Below, in pieces: positions 43,202-50,441 of a DNA stretch of 64,000 nt (position 1 is its first letter; each line of letters starts with the position of its first letter). Source of the stretch: Candidatus Borkfalkia excrementavium (GTDB lineage Bacteria > Bacillota > Clostridia > Christensenellales > Borkfalkiaceae); NCBI GenBank assembly GCA_019115945.1, contig DXCO01000019.1, positions 20,773 to 84,772 on the forward strand. The letters are read 5' to 3'. The notes beneath the pieces were generated by a model, which did no database searches, was not told the origin of the DNA, and saw nothing but the letters and a program-made list of their open reading frames with translations. The position numbers and the translations under genes are program-made.

Positions 43202-43575
43202 CTGTTTTGCGCAGGGCACGGAAAAGTGCAAAATTTTCGCCGCAAGTAAAGTGTTGCTTAAATTTTGTAAAATTTTTCCATTTGGTGCAAAAATCGTTAT
43301 TTCAGCAATTTGATTTTTATGCGCCGATTTGATAAAATATTGAACCGAAAAGAGTGAAAAAAGCAGTAAAACGGGCTTGCAGTGAGAGGTGGAAAAAGGG
43401 GAAAAAAGAAAAAACGACAGGAATAAGCCGGCATTCGAGTATCTGTAACGCGAATCACACTATCCGGAAAAGGAACGGCATTCAGGAAACAAATGAAAGA
43501 CATATCCGAAAGAGGTTGCGTTGAGACTCGTGCCGATATTAGAAAGAAACTAATTAAACGACGGAGGAAAATGCA
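43202..43575 (+). other. AT-rich leader region upstream of the sigma-factor gene
   Basis: 374 bases without a supportable gene. The first part is AT-rich, with a TAAAAT at about 43334-43339 that could be a -10 box; the middle is purine-rich (about 43355-43425). A 32-codon ATG frame from 43494 runs into the sigma-factor start without a ribosome site. No clear ECF-type promoter or RNA motif was recognised. Its length suggests a regulated leader. Confidence 0.5.
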
Positions 43576-44079
43576 ATGGATAGTAGTTTGATCACCAGGA
43601 TAGCCGAAGGAGATTTGGGCGCGTTAGACGAACTGTACGCGAAGATGCATAAAAACGTGCGTGCATTGGCGATTTATATATTGAAAGATCCTGAACTTGC
43701 GGAAGACGTAGTGCAGGATACTTTCGTAAAAATATGGAGAAACAGCGGTCAGTATACGCCCGAAAACGACGATGAGCATTGGGTGATCAAGATCGCCAAG
43801 AACACGGCGCTGAATTATTACCGTTCCCGCAGGCGGGACAGAGAGATCAGAGAACAATATGCGGGCGAAAAAACGTACGAGATGCTCGAACAGTGTATCG
43901 ACGAAAAATCAGAGGTTTTCAGGATTCTTACTTATCAAGAGCGTACCGTGATAAAAATGAAATTGGCGGGCTTCAAGCAGAAAGAGATTGCGGCCCGTCT
44001 TTCATGTCCGCGGGACAGGATCAACTATCTTTTGCGTACCGCAAAGAAGAAATTCGACGAGTTTTTCGATAAAAAATAG
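43576..44079 (+). CDS. ECF-type RNA polymerase sigma factor
   Basis: 167 residues. Region 2 (residues ~10-80) contains LAEDVVQDTFVKIWRN, and region 4 (~110-165) has TYQERTVIKMKLAGFKQKEIAARLSCPRDRINYLLRTAKKK with a helix-turn-helix; there is no region 3 or 1, as in extracytoplasmic-function sigma factors. GGAGG lies 8 bases upstream of the ATG. The next three genes, a secreted papain-fold protein, a membrane protein and a nucleotidyltransferase-like protein, run in the same direction. The sigma factor probably responds to an envelope signal and may drive this operon. Confidence 0.93.
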   Translation: MDSSLITRIAEGDLGALDELYAKMHKNVRALAIYILKDPELAEDVVQDTFVKIWRNSGQYTPENDDEHWVIKIAKNTALNYYRSRRRDREIREQYAGEKTYEMLEQCIDEKSEVFRILTYQERTVIKMKLAGFKQKEIAARLSCPRDRINYLLRTAKKKFDEFFDKK

Positions 44080-44188
44080 AAAATAAAAAATTTTTTTGAT
44101 TTTTTTTGAATTTTTTTACACAAAACGGCCTTTTCCGGTGTTTACTATATGGAAGGTACCTTAACAAACATCACACAAAGGAGTAAAC

Positions 44189-45397
44189 ATGAAAAGACCC
44201 AAACGATTGATCATTTTGCTGTTGGTAAGCATTCTTGCCGCCGCGTCCTTTTCGGCGCTTACGGCAAACGCCTGGGTGGGCGACCGGTACGAGACGGAAA
44301 CCATTGCATTTGAAAGCATCATGCGCGAGATGAAGGAGGATCAGGGATACGATTACGAGACCTATACCTATGAAAAGAGCGCAACATACACCACGGGCGG
44401 CGCGCTGAGCGGTTACGCGTACGGCTTCACGCTCGACGGCGAGCGCGACGGATACGTTCTGATGGTCGCGACCGGCGGCGGATACGAAGTGACGGAAATA
44501 TTTGTAGACACCCCCAACCCGTTCGCAGGCAACGACGGCGTGAACATTTATCCCACCTTCATGCAGTACGTAAGTTATAAAGACGGCAAGTATTACGATC
44601 TGAAAACGGGCGCAGAGATCACGGCAGAATCCGTCGTCGCGGCGGAGCAGAAAGGTTTCGGCTTCAACGGTGGCGGAGATTCCAGCCTGACCGAATCGTG
44701 GACGGAAAGGGTGTATTATGACGAGAAAAACGTAATTACCGACCAGGTGGAAAAAGGGATGCCCGGCTACGGCGGCGGTGCACAGGGAACGAATACGTGT
44801 GCGCCCGACGCGGGCATGCACCTGCTCGCTTATTGGGATATATACAACGAAGATCTGATACCGAATTGCCAGACTTATACCATTTACATGGGAATATTTC
44901 TTTGGAGCGGTTTACAGGGGGCTGTTGCCGACACTGCGGACGAACTGTACGACCTGATGGAAACGAACGATCACGGTGCGGGCACTTCGATCAGTTGGTT
45001 CAAAACGGGGCTTACGAAGTACGCGCAGCAGCACGGCAACTATTCGGTCACCTACCGCTCTACCATGCAGAACGGGGCGTACAGCATGAGCAAGATGCTT
45101 TCCGAATTCGCCGCCGACAGGCCGGTGGTCATGTTCCTGTATCCGCAGTTCAATTTTGTTATTGCAATGGATGAATATGACGGGTACGATTATATTGCAC
45201 AGAACGATTACGACGCGTCGCACACCATGGTCGCGTACGGAAGACAGATCAATCAATATTATCAAAACGGAAAACTGACAAGGGAGATCACCTTTTTGAA
45301 GGTGGCGTCCGCATTGCAGAGCGGCGGGCTCGGCTGGGTCCGGCTGAATGCGGGCTATCTCGACATCGAAGACAGTTTTTCGGTTGAAATAAGTTAA
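44189..45397 (+). CDS. Secreted papain-fold (C39-like) cysteine peptidase-like protein
   Basis: 402 residues. A signal peptide with cleavage after TANA (residue ~27) precedes a ~170-residue region without known motifs. The second half carries GTNTCAPDAGMHLLAYWD, with candidate nucleophile Cys204, and SHTMVAYGR, with candidate His345. Gln199 and a later Asn (WVRLNAG) fit the remaining active-site residues. This order resembles C39/C47-type papain-fold enzymes, but the CGxxA-type sequence is not typical, and activity is a prediction. AAAGGAG lies 7 bases before the ATG. The gene follows the sigma factor by 109 bases. It may cut a surface or signal protein. Confidence 0.65.
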   Translation: MKRPKRLIILLLVSILAAASFSALTANAWVGDRYETETIAFESIMREMKEDQGYDYETYTYEKSATYTTGGALSGYAYGFTLDGERDGYVLMVATGGGYEVTEIFVDTPNPFAGNDGVNIYPTFMQYVSYKDGKYYDLKTGAEITAESVVAAEQKGFGFNGGGDSSLTESWTERVYYDEKNVITDQVEKGMPGYGGGAQGTNTCAPDAGMHLLAYWDIYNEDLIPNCQTYTIYMGIFLWSGLQGAVADTADELYDLMETNDHGAGTSISWFKTGLTKYAQQHGNYSVTYRSTMQNGAYSMSKMLSEFAADRPVVMFLYPQFNFVIAMDEYDGYDYIAQNDYDASHTMVAYGRQINQYYQNGKLTREITFLKVASALQSGGLGWVRLNAGYLDIEDSFSVEIS

Positions 45398-45421
45398 TTT
45401 TGTTTTTTGGAAGGAGATCGG

Positions 45422-46171
45422 ATGAAAGAAGCGGACTTGCTGAAAAAAGTGTTGGAAGAATCTCTTAAAGAAGATCCCGAACGGGATGAAAAGACCCTCA
45501 GCGCCATCAAAAAAAAGATACGGCAAGAGGAAGAGATGGAAGAAGACGAGCAAGAAATGCTGCCCGCCCCGCCGCCGCACACAGTCAGCGGCAGGTGGAA
45601 GCATTTTACCGCGGCGGCACTGTCCGTCGCGGTGGTTGCCGTGTGCCTTGTCGTCACGTTGTTCAGCATGGAAAAGCCCCCCGAAGAGCATTACTACGCG
45701 GCCGCCGAATATGAAAGAACTCTTGTGGCGGATGATTACGATTTTTCTGCTTTATACAAGGGAAATCTCTCATTTTCAGGCTACGAAGTGGATCGCGCTT
45801 ATATTTATCATACAAAAGAAGATGATCCTACCGTCGTATATATCGAATTAAACTATTTGCAAAGTACAACGAAACTTTCCTTTAATTTGTATATCTTCTT
45901 TGTGGAGAACTACGAGTTCGAATATGAAGAGAGATTCGACTTGTCTGATGCGACTTTGCAAATGCAGTTTGAGGTCGGCGGCAAAACGCAGACGATCAAA
46001 TACAAACAGTCGTCGATGCCGAACGACGCGAGCGGCGGGGCTCTTGAAACTGTCTCCCAGATGACGAAATTTAAGGTGGATTCTTTTACTTACTATATGT
46101 CCGTCGATTCGATACGCATCGTCGGAGAAGATACAAATCAATTAGCCGAGTTGATCGGTCAAATGTTTTAA
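45422..46171 (+). CDS. Single-pass membrane protein, anti-sigma-like
   Basis: 249 residues from the ATG at 45422, 5 bases after AAGGAG. Residues ~1-55 are acidic, Glu/Lys-rich and cytoplasmic; one membrane helix lies at ~60-80; an extracellular beta-rich domain of ~165 residues follows. It looks like an anti-sigma factor by topology and by position beside an ECF sigma gene. No HxxxCxxC zinc motif or known anti-sigma domain is visible, and the outer domain is unfamiliar. The distal two-thirds is richer in A+T than its neighbours. Function is inferred only from context. Confidence 0.6.
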   Translation: MKEADLLKKVLEESLKEDPERDEKTLSAIKKKIRQEEEMEEDEQEMLPAPPPHTVSGRWKHFTAAALSVAVVAVCLVVTLFSMEKPPEEHYYAAAEYERTLVADDYDFSALYKGNLSFSGYEVDRAYIYHTKEDDPTVVYIELNYLQSTTKLSFNLYIFFVENYEFEYEERFDLSDATLQMQFEVGGKTQTIKYKQSSMPNDASGGALETVSQMTKFKVDSFTYYMSVDSIRIVGEDTNQLAELIGQMF

Positions 46172-46204
46172 TAAAAAATTTTTTATGGAGTGATAGGGAA
46201 TATT

Positions 46205-46924
46205 ATGGAGATCAATTTAACCGTGGAGGACGAGATAGTCATCCGCATGCTCAGACTGTATACGGAAAACAGTTTCGACGAAAATCTCGATTTTTCAGGG
46301 CTGTATTATGACGAAGACGAGTTTCTCGCTTCGCTCGACCGCTGTAAAGTAGCGGGCCTTGCATACCGCATGGCCGTCGAAGGCAGATTGCGCAAACTGC
46401 CCGACAGTTTGTTCGAAGCGCTTTCCGAACGCGCCGCCGAATACGCGGATACCGTTGCTGAGGCAAAAGAAGTGCTCAAAAACGTACTTTTTCATCTTCG
46501 CAAACAAAATATCCGCGTCGTCGTTGCGGGCAGCATGGCTTTGCGCCAACTGATCGGAGAAAACGATCTTCTTTTAGACGAAATAGAACTTCTCGTCGAA
46601 AGAAAGACAGATCTTTCCGGATTTGAAACGGGTTCCGTCAGGATCAGGCAGAAAGTAAAAGGGCGCTCTTTCTTCGATATGAATTACAGCGCTTGTCTGA
46701 AGATCAATTATGCGGATTGCCGCGCGAATTTGATGGAAATGGCGAAAAACGTCAGCCGCCATCCTGTGTTCAATCACAAGATCGTCGCGGGATATCTTGC
46801 CTTTTGCTCCTTTATGGAGCGCGACCGGTTTTTTTGTTCCGAGAGCATAAACAAATACTTTGGCGATTTTTTTAAGGGTATTTTCGCCGTGGGTCTCTGC
46901 GGCGAAATGCGCCAGTCAGCATAA
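46205..46924 (+). CDS. Nucleotidyltransferase-like protein (NTP_transf_5-like), degenerate
   Basis: 239 residues from the ATG at 46205 (AGGG 6 bases upstream; a GTG at 46190 is less likely). The segment RVVVAGSMALRQL followed by DEIELLVERK resembles the Gly-Ser and acidic motifs of the NTP_transf_5 family. The usual D-x-D metal-binding pair reads E-x-E here, so nucleotidyl transfer is uncertain. Family members occur in peptide-modification clusters and stress loci. It is the last gene before a terminator in the sigma-factor cluster. The assignment is tentative. Confidence 0.5.
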   Translation: MEINLTVEDEIVIRMLRLYTENSFDENLDFSGLYYDEDEFLASLDRCKVAGLAYRMAVEGRLRKLPDSLFEALSERAAEYADTVAEAKEVLKNVLFHLRKQNIRVVVAGSMALRQLIGENDLLLDEIELLVERKTDLSGFETGSVRIRQKVKGRSFFDMNYSACLKINYADCRANLMEMAKNVSRHPVFNHKIVAGYLAFCSFMERDRFFCSESINKYFGDFFKGIFAVGLCGEMRQSA

Positions 46925-46963
46925 ATTGAAAAGAGAGTTCTGAATATGGGTAATTCGATCGCA

Positions 46964-47003
46964 GAGCCGACGGAATAGGCGTTTCCGTCGGCTCGGTTTT
47001 TTT
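46964..47003 (+). terminator. Terminator of the sigma-factor operon
   Basis: GAGCCGACGGA (46964-46974) pairs with TCCGTCGGCTC (46984-46994), followed by GG and seven Ts. Confidence 0.9.
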
Positions 47004-47066
47004 CACATATTTTCGGCGCTTTTTTGCCAAACTGTCCGTATGATCTTTCGGGAGGTGTCTTTATTT

Positions 47067-48125
47067 ATGCAAAATTCCGCATTTTCCGCAGGCTGCAGCG
47101 CCATGAGTTGGCAAAGCGAAAACGGCCTGCATTTCTGGGGAAGAAATTTCGACTTCAACCGCATCGACGGCGGAAGCGCCGTCCTGTATCTGCCCCGTGG
47201 GGAGGACATATGCGCATATCTTCCCGCCGACGGGCAGGGCAGGCGCTCGGTATCGGCAAAATACGCCTGCCTCGGCACGGGTACGCTGTCCGTGCCCTCC
47301 GCGCCCGTTCTGTACGACGGCGTGAACGAAAAGGGGCTTGCGGGAGGGCAGTTGTATTTCCGCGAATACGCGCGCTATCTTGGGGAGGCGCGCCGCGGCG
47401 CGCTGCCCGTTCAGCCGGGGCTCGCGCTCGTTGCCGTCCTGTCGCAGTGCGCCACCGTAGAAGAGGCCGTGCGCGCCTTCCGCGAAAAAATCGCCCTCGT
47501 GCCCGAACCGCTCTACGGGGCCGTGCCGCCCCTGCACTGGTGCTTTGCCGACCGCTCGGGCGAGTGCGCCGTGATCGAGCCGCAGGGGGAAGTGCGCATT
47601 TACCGCAACAGCCTCGGCGTCATGACGAACAGTCCCGATTATTTATGGCATAAACAGAACCTGCTCAATTATCCGCATCTGCGCCCCCTCGATCACGGCG
47701 CGTTCCGTGTGGGGGATACGCATTTTGCGCAGTGCTTTTCGGGCAGCGGCATGTTCGGCCTGCCGGGAGACTGGTCCTCGCCCTCGCGCTTTATACGCCT
47801 TGCCATGCTGAAACAGCACTGCTTAAAGGGCCGCACCGAAGAACAGGCGGTCGCGTACATGTTCCGCGCCTTTGCAAGCGTCGCTTTTCCCCTCGGCATG
47901 GTCGAGGTCAGCCATTTCGGAGACGTTACCGAATACGATAAAAACGTGCTGCCCTTCGATTATACCGTGTATACGGCGATCGCCTGTTGCGAATCTCTGC
48001 GCTATTACTGGACTACCTACGAAAACCCGAACGTCCGCTGCGTTCATCTGGGGTCATTGCTCTCGTCGGATAAAGCGCGCACGTTCCCGTTGGAGAGCGC
48101 GCCGGATTTCTGTGCCCAAAAGTAA
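47067..48125 (+). CDS. Choloylglycine hydrolase/penicillin V acylase-like linear amide hydrolase
   Basis: 352 residues from the ATG at 47067, 11 bases after GGGAGG. A further ATG at 47040 lacks a ribosome site. The family are N-terminal-nucleophile hydrolases of linear C-N amide bonds, acting on bile-salt conjugates, penicillin V or acyl-homoserine lactones. The nucleophile is normally Cys2 after Met removal. Here the match starts later: SAGCSAMSW (Cys10) precedes GLHFWGRNFDFN. The later DRSGECAVIEP and GVMTNSPDY segments are family-like. If Cys10 is the nucleophile, nine residues must be removed. No signal peptide is evident. The substrate is unknown. Confidence 0.8.
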   Translation: MQNSAFSAGCSAMSWQSENGLHFWGRNFDFNRIDGGSAVLYLPRGEDICAYLPADGQGRRSVSAKYACLGTGTLSVPSAPVLYDGVNEKGLAGGQLYFREYARYLGEARRGALPVQPGLALVAVLSQCATVEEAVRAFREKIALVPEPLYGAVPPLHWCFADRSGECAVIEPQGEVRIYRNSLGVMTNSPDYLWHKQNLLNYPHLRPLDHGAFRVGDTHFAQCFSGSGMFGLPGDWSSPSRFIRLAMLKQHCLKGRTEEQAVAYMFRAFASVAFPLGMVEVSHFGDVTEYDKNVLPFDYTVYTAIACCESLRYYWTTYENPNVRCVHLGSLLSSDKARTFPLESAPDFCAQK

Positions 48126-48268
48126 AGGGAGAGCGCAGGGCTTTTCGGGCTGGAAAAGTTTTGCGCGCGTGCAGGTTTACGGTATAAAAGAGAAATATTT
48201 CCTCATACTGCATTTTGTAACGCGACCGCCGCGCATTCCCGCGCGGGCGGAAGAACAGGGAGGAAAAC

Positions 48269-48814
48269 ATGAAAGCAACGGGAATCGTAAGAAGGATAGA
48301 CGAACTCGGCAGGGTCGTCATCCCCAAAGAGATCCGCCGCACTCTGCGCATCAAGGACGGCGATCCGCTCGAGATCTTTACAGACAGGGACGAATTGATG
48401 CTGAAAAAATATTCGCCCATCGCCACGCTCGAAAAATTTTCGGAGGGGACCGCGCGTTCGTTGAACGATCTGAGCGGCTACCTCGCCGTCATCTGCGATA
48501 CGGACGAAATTTTATACGCCTCGGGCGAGGGCAAAAAGGAACTGAATAAAAAACCCGTTTCCGAACGGCTGGAAAAGATCATGAAGGACAGGCGCAGTTA
48601 CCTTGCCAACCTTGCGGAAGGGGGCGACATCGTGCCCATTTCCGACACGGCGGATCTGCGCATTACGGCGCAGGTCATCGTGCCCATCGTATCGGGCGGT
48701 GACTGCCTCGGCGCCGTGTCCCTTTTATCCTCGGAAGAGGGCGCGAAAATCGAAAACGGCGCGGTCAATCTTGCAAGGCTGACCGCCGATATCCTCGCCA
48801 ATCAGTTCGAATGA
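48269..48814 (+). CDS. spoVT: Stage V sporulation protein T (AbrB-family regulator)
   Basis: 181 residues. The N-terminal ~50 residues are the swapped-hairpin AbrB domain (RRIDELGRVVIPKEIRRTLRI, GDPLEIF). The C-terminal ~120 residues form a GAF-like domain typical of SpoVT, which controls forespore genes in sporulating Firmicutes. GGGAGG lies 7 bases upstream of the ATG. The order spoVT - flippase - mazG matches the Bacillus spoVT-yabM-yabN arrangement. It supports a lineage that sporulates or whose ancestor did; no other sporulation gene is in the window. Confidence 0.92.
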   Translation: MKATGIVRRIDELGRVVIPKEIRRTLRIKDGDPLEIFTDRDELMLKKYSPIATLEKFSEGTARSLNDLSGYLAVICDTDEILYASGEGKKELNKKPVSERLEKIMKDRRSYLANLAEGGDIVPISDTADLRITAQVIVPIVSGGDCLGAVSLLSSEEGAKIENGAVNLARLTADILANQFE

Positions 48815-48826
48815 CGGGCGCTTTTC

Positions 48827-48866
48827 CCTCCGCGCGGCGGAGGACCGAAAGGCGCTTGCCTTTCGG
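48827..48866 (+). other. Two consecutive hairpins ahead of the flippase start codon
   Basis: CCTCCGC-gcg-GCGGAGG (48827-48843) and CCGAAAGGC-gctt-GCCTTTCGG (48845-48866) form stems of 7 and 9 bp. The second ends 6 bases before the flippase ATG, and no normal ribosome site lies between. No U-tract follows either stem. They may limit translation or set mRNA stability between spoVT and the flippase gene. Confidence 0.65.
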
Positions 48867-48872
48867 CTACAT

Positions 48873-50441
48873 ATGAAAAAGCAGAGTTTTATAAAAGGGG
48901 CGCTCATCATCTCCCTCGGCGGGATCGTCGCCAAGGTGCTGGGCGCCTTTTACAGGATACCGTTAACGAATATTCTCGGCGGAAAGGGGATGGGCGTCTA
49001 TCAGATGGTCTATCCGCTGTATTGTCTGCTCCTTACCGTTTCCGCCACGGGGATCCCTTCCGGCCTCGCGCGCATCGTCTCGCATGCCGAGGCGCAAAGG
49101 GGCCCCGCCGGCTCTTCCGCCATCCTGCGCCGCTCCCTCGCGCTCTTTTCCGCGATCGGGCTTATCGGCAGCGTCCTGATGCTCGCCGTCGCGCCCGCCA
49201 TGGCCGCCGCGCAGGGCGAACCGCTCGCCGTGTCCGCTTACCGCATGCTCGCCCCCAGCGTGTTCCTCGTTTCGGTGATCTCCTGTTTCCGCGGGTATTT
49301 TCAGGGGAAAAGCAATTTTCTGCCCACCGCGCTCTCCGAAATCGTCGAGCAGGCGGTCAAAATTTCGCTCGGGCTGTATTTCGCGCAGATCTACGCCGGA
49401 AACGTCGGCAAGGCGGTTTCCGCCGCGCTGTTTGCCGTAACTTTAAGCGAGGTCGCCGCAGCCTGTTTCATGTTTTTGTACCGCTTTGCGCAGGGGAGCG
49501 CGGTTCGCCGGCCGCTCTATGCCGAACGCGCGCAGAACGTACGCTTTTCCTCTCTGCTCCGCTTTACTCTGCCCGTTACGGTCGCCGCGGGCATCCTGCC
49601 CCTTTCCAATATCCTCGACAGCATCATCATCGTAAATCTGATCGGCAGGTATTCCGACCGCGCCACCGCCCTGTACGGCCTGTATTCGGGCGGCGCGAAC
49701 ACGCTCGTCAACCTGCCCGTGTCCGTCTGCTACGGCCTCGCCGCCGCGATCATTCCCGTCATCGCCTCCCTTTACGCCGTCAAAAAAGAGGGCGAGGCGG
49801 AGCAAAAGGTCGCCTTCGCGCTCAAATGCACGCTGTTTATCGCGGTGCCGTCCGCGGCGTTTTTGTTCGCCTTTCCCTCCGAGATCACCCGCCTTCTGTT
49901 CCGTTCCGTCACGGGGCAGGAGGGGGTCTGGCTCGTTCGGCTGGTGCGCATCATGTCCGTCACGACCATCCTTCTTTCCGCCGTGCAGACGCTCTCTGCC
50001 TGCCTTACGGGCAGGGGAAAGCCGAAAATCGCCGCAATTTCCATGACGGCGGCCGTCGGCGTCAAACTCGCGCTCGAAGTCGTGCTCGTCAGGATCCCCC
50101 GCGTTTCCATCGCGGGCGCGGCAATCGCGTCGATCGGGTGTTATTTTGTTGCTTTACTCGTCAATTTGTTATATATTATAAGGGATAAAAAAATTCTCGC
50201 GCGCACGGGGCTGGATCTCGTCAGGTTTTCCGCCTGCGCCGCGGGCGGGGTCGGCGCCGCGTATTTTCTGCGCTTTGCCGGCGTTTTCGCCGTCGCGGGC
50301 GTTACCGTCGCCGTCTATCTGGCGCTCGCCTTTTTGCTCGGCTGTTTCGCGCCGGGAGAGATCGATCTTTTCGGGAGGAGAAAAAATGTTAACCATCGTC
50401 GGTTTGGGCTGTTCCCCCGCCGATTTATCGGAGGGAGGTAA
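48873..50441 (+). CDS. Polysaccharide/lipid-II-type flippase, SpoVB/YabM-like (MOP superfamily)
   Basis: 522 residues with about 14 membrane segments. The start KQSFIKGALIISLGGIVAKVLGAFYRIPLTNILG is characteristic of SpoVB/MurJ-like oligosaccharide-lipid flippases of Clostridia and Bacilli. In sporulation SpoVB is needed for cortex peptidoglycan. The ATG lacks a clear ribosome site; a hairpin ends 6 bases upstream. The C-terminal 56 bases overlap the mazG gene, and the last ~19 residues, rich in Arg, are not membrane-like and read through the mazG start, so the overlap is real coding on this frame up to the stop. Confidence 0.88.
   Translation: MKKQSFIKGALIISLGGIVAKVLGAFYRIPLTNILGGKGMGVYQMVYPLYCLLLTVSATGIPSGLARIVSHAEAQRGPAGSSAILRRSLALFSAIGLIGSVLMLAVAPAMAAAQGEPLAVSAYRMLAPSVFLVSVISCFRGYFQGKSNFLPTALSEIVEQAVKISLGLYFAQIYAGNVGKAVSAALFAVTLSEVAAACFMFLYRFAQGSAVRRPLYAERAQNVRFSSLLRFTLPVTVAAGILPLSNILDSIIIVNLIGRYSDRATALYGLYSGGANTLVNLPVSVCYGLAAAIIPVIASLYAVKKEGEAEQKVAFALKCTLFIAVPSAAFLFAFPSEITRLLFRSVTGQEGVWLVRLVRIMSVTTILLSAVQTLSACLTGRGKPKIAAISMTAAVGVKLALEVVLVRIPRVSIAGAAIASIGCYFVALLVNLLYIIRDKKILARTGLDLVRFSACAAGGVGAAYFLRFAGVFAVAGVTVAVYLALAFLLGCFAPGEIDLFGRRKNVNHRRFGLFPRRFIGGR

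Noticed and set aside
43494..43592. 32-codon frame ending just inside the sigma-factor start
   Set aside because: No ribosome site and a basic, low-information peptide; could be a leader peptide but there is no evidence.
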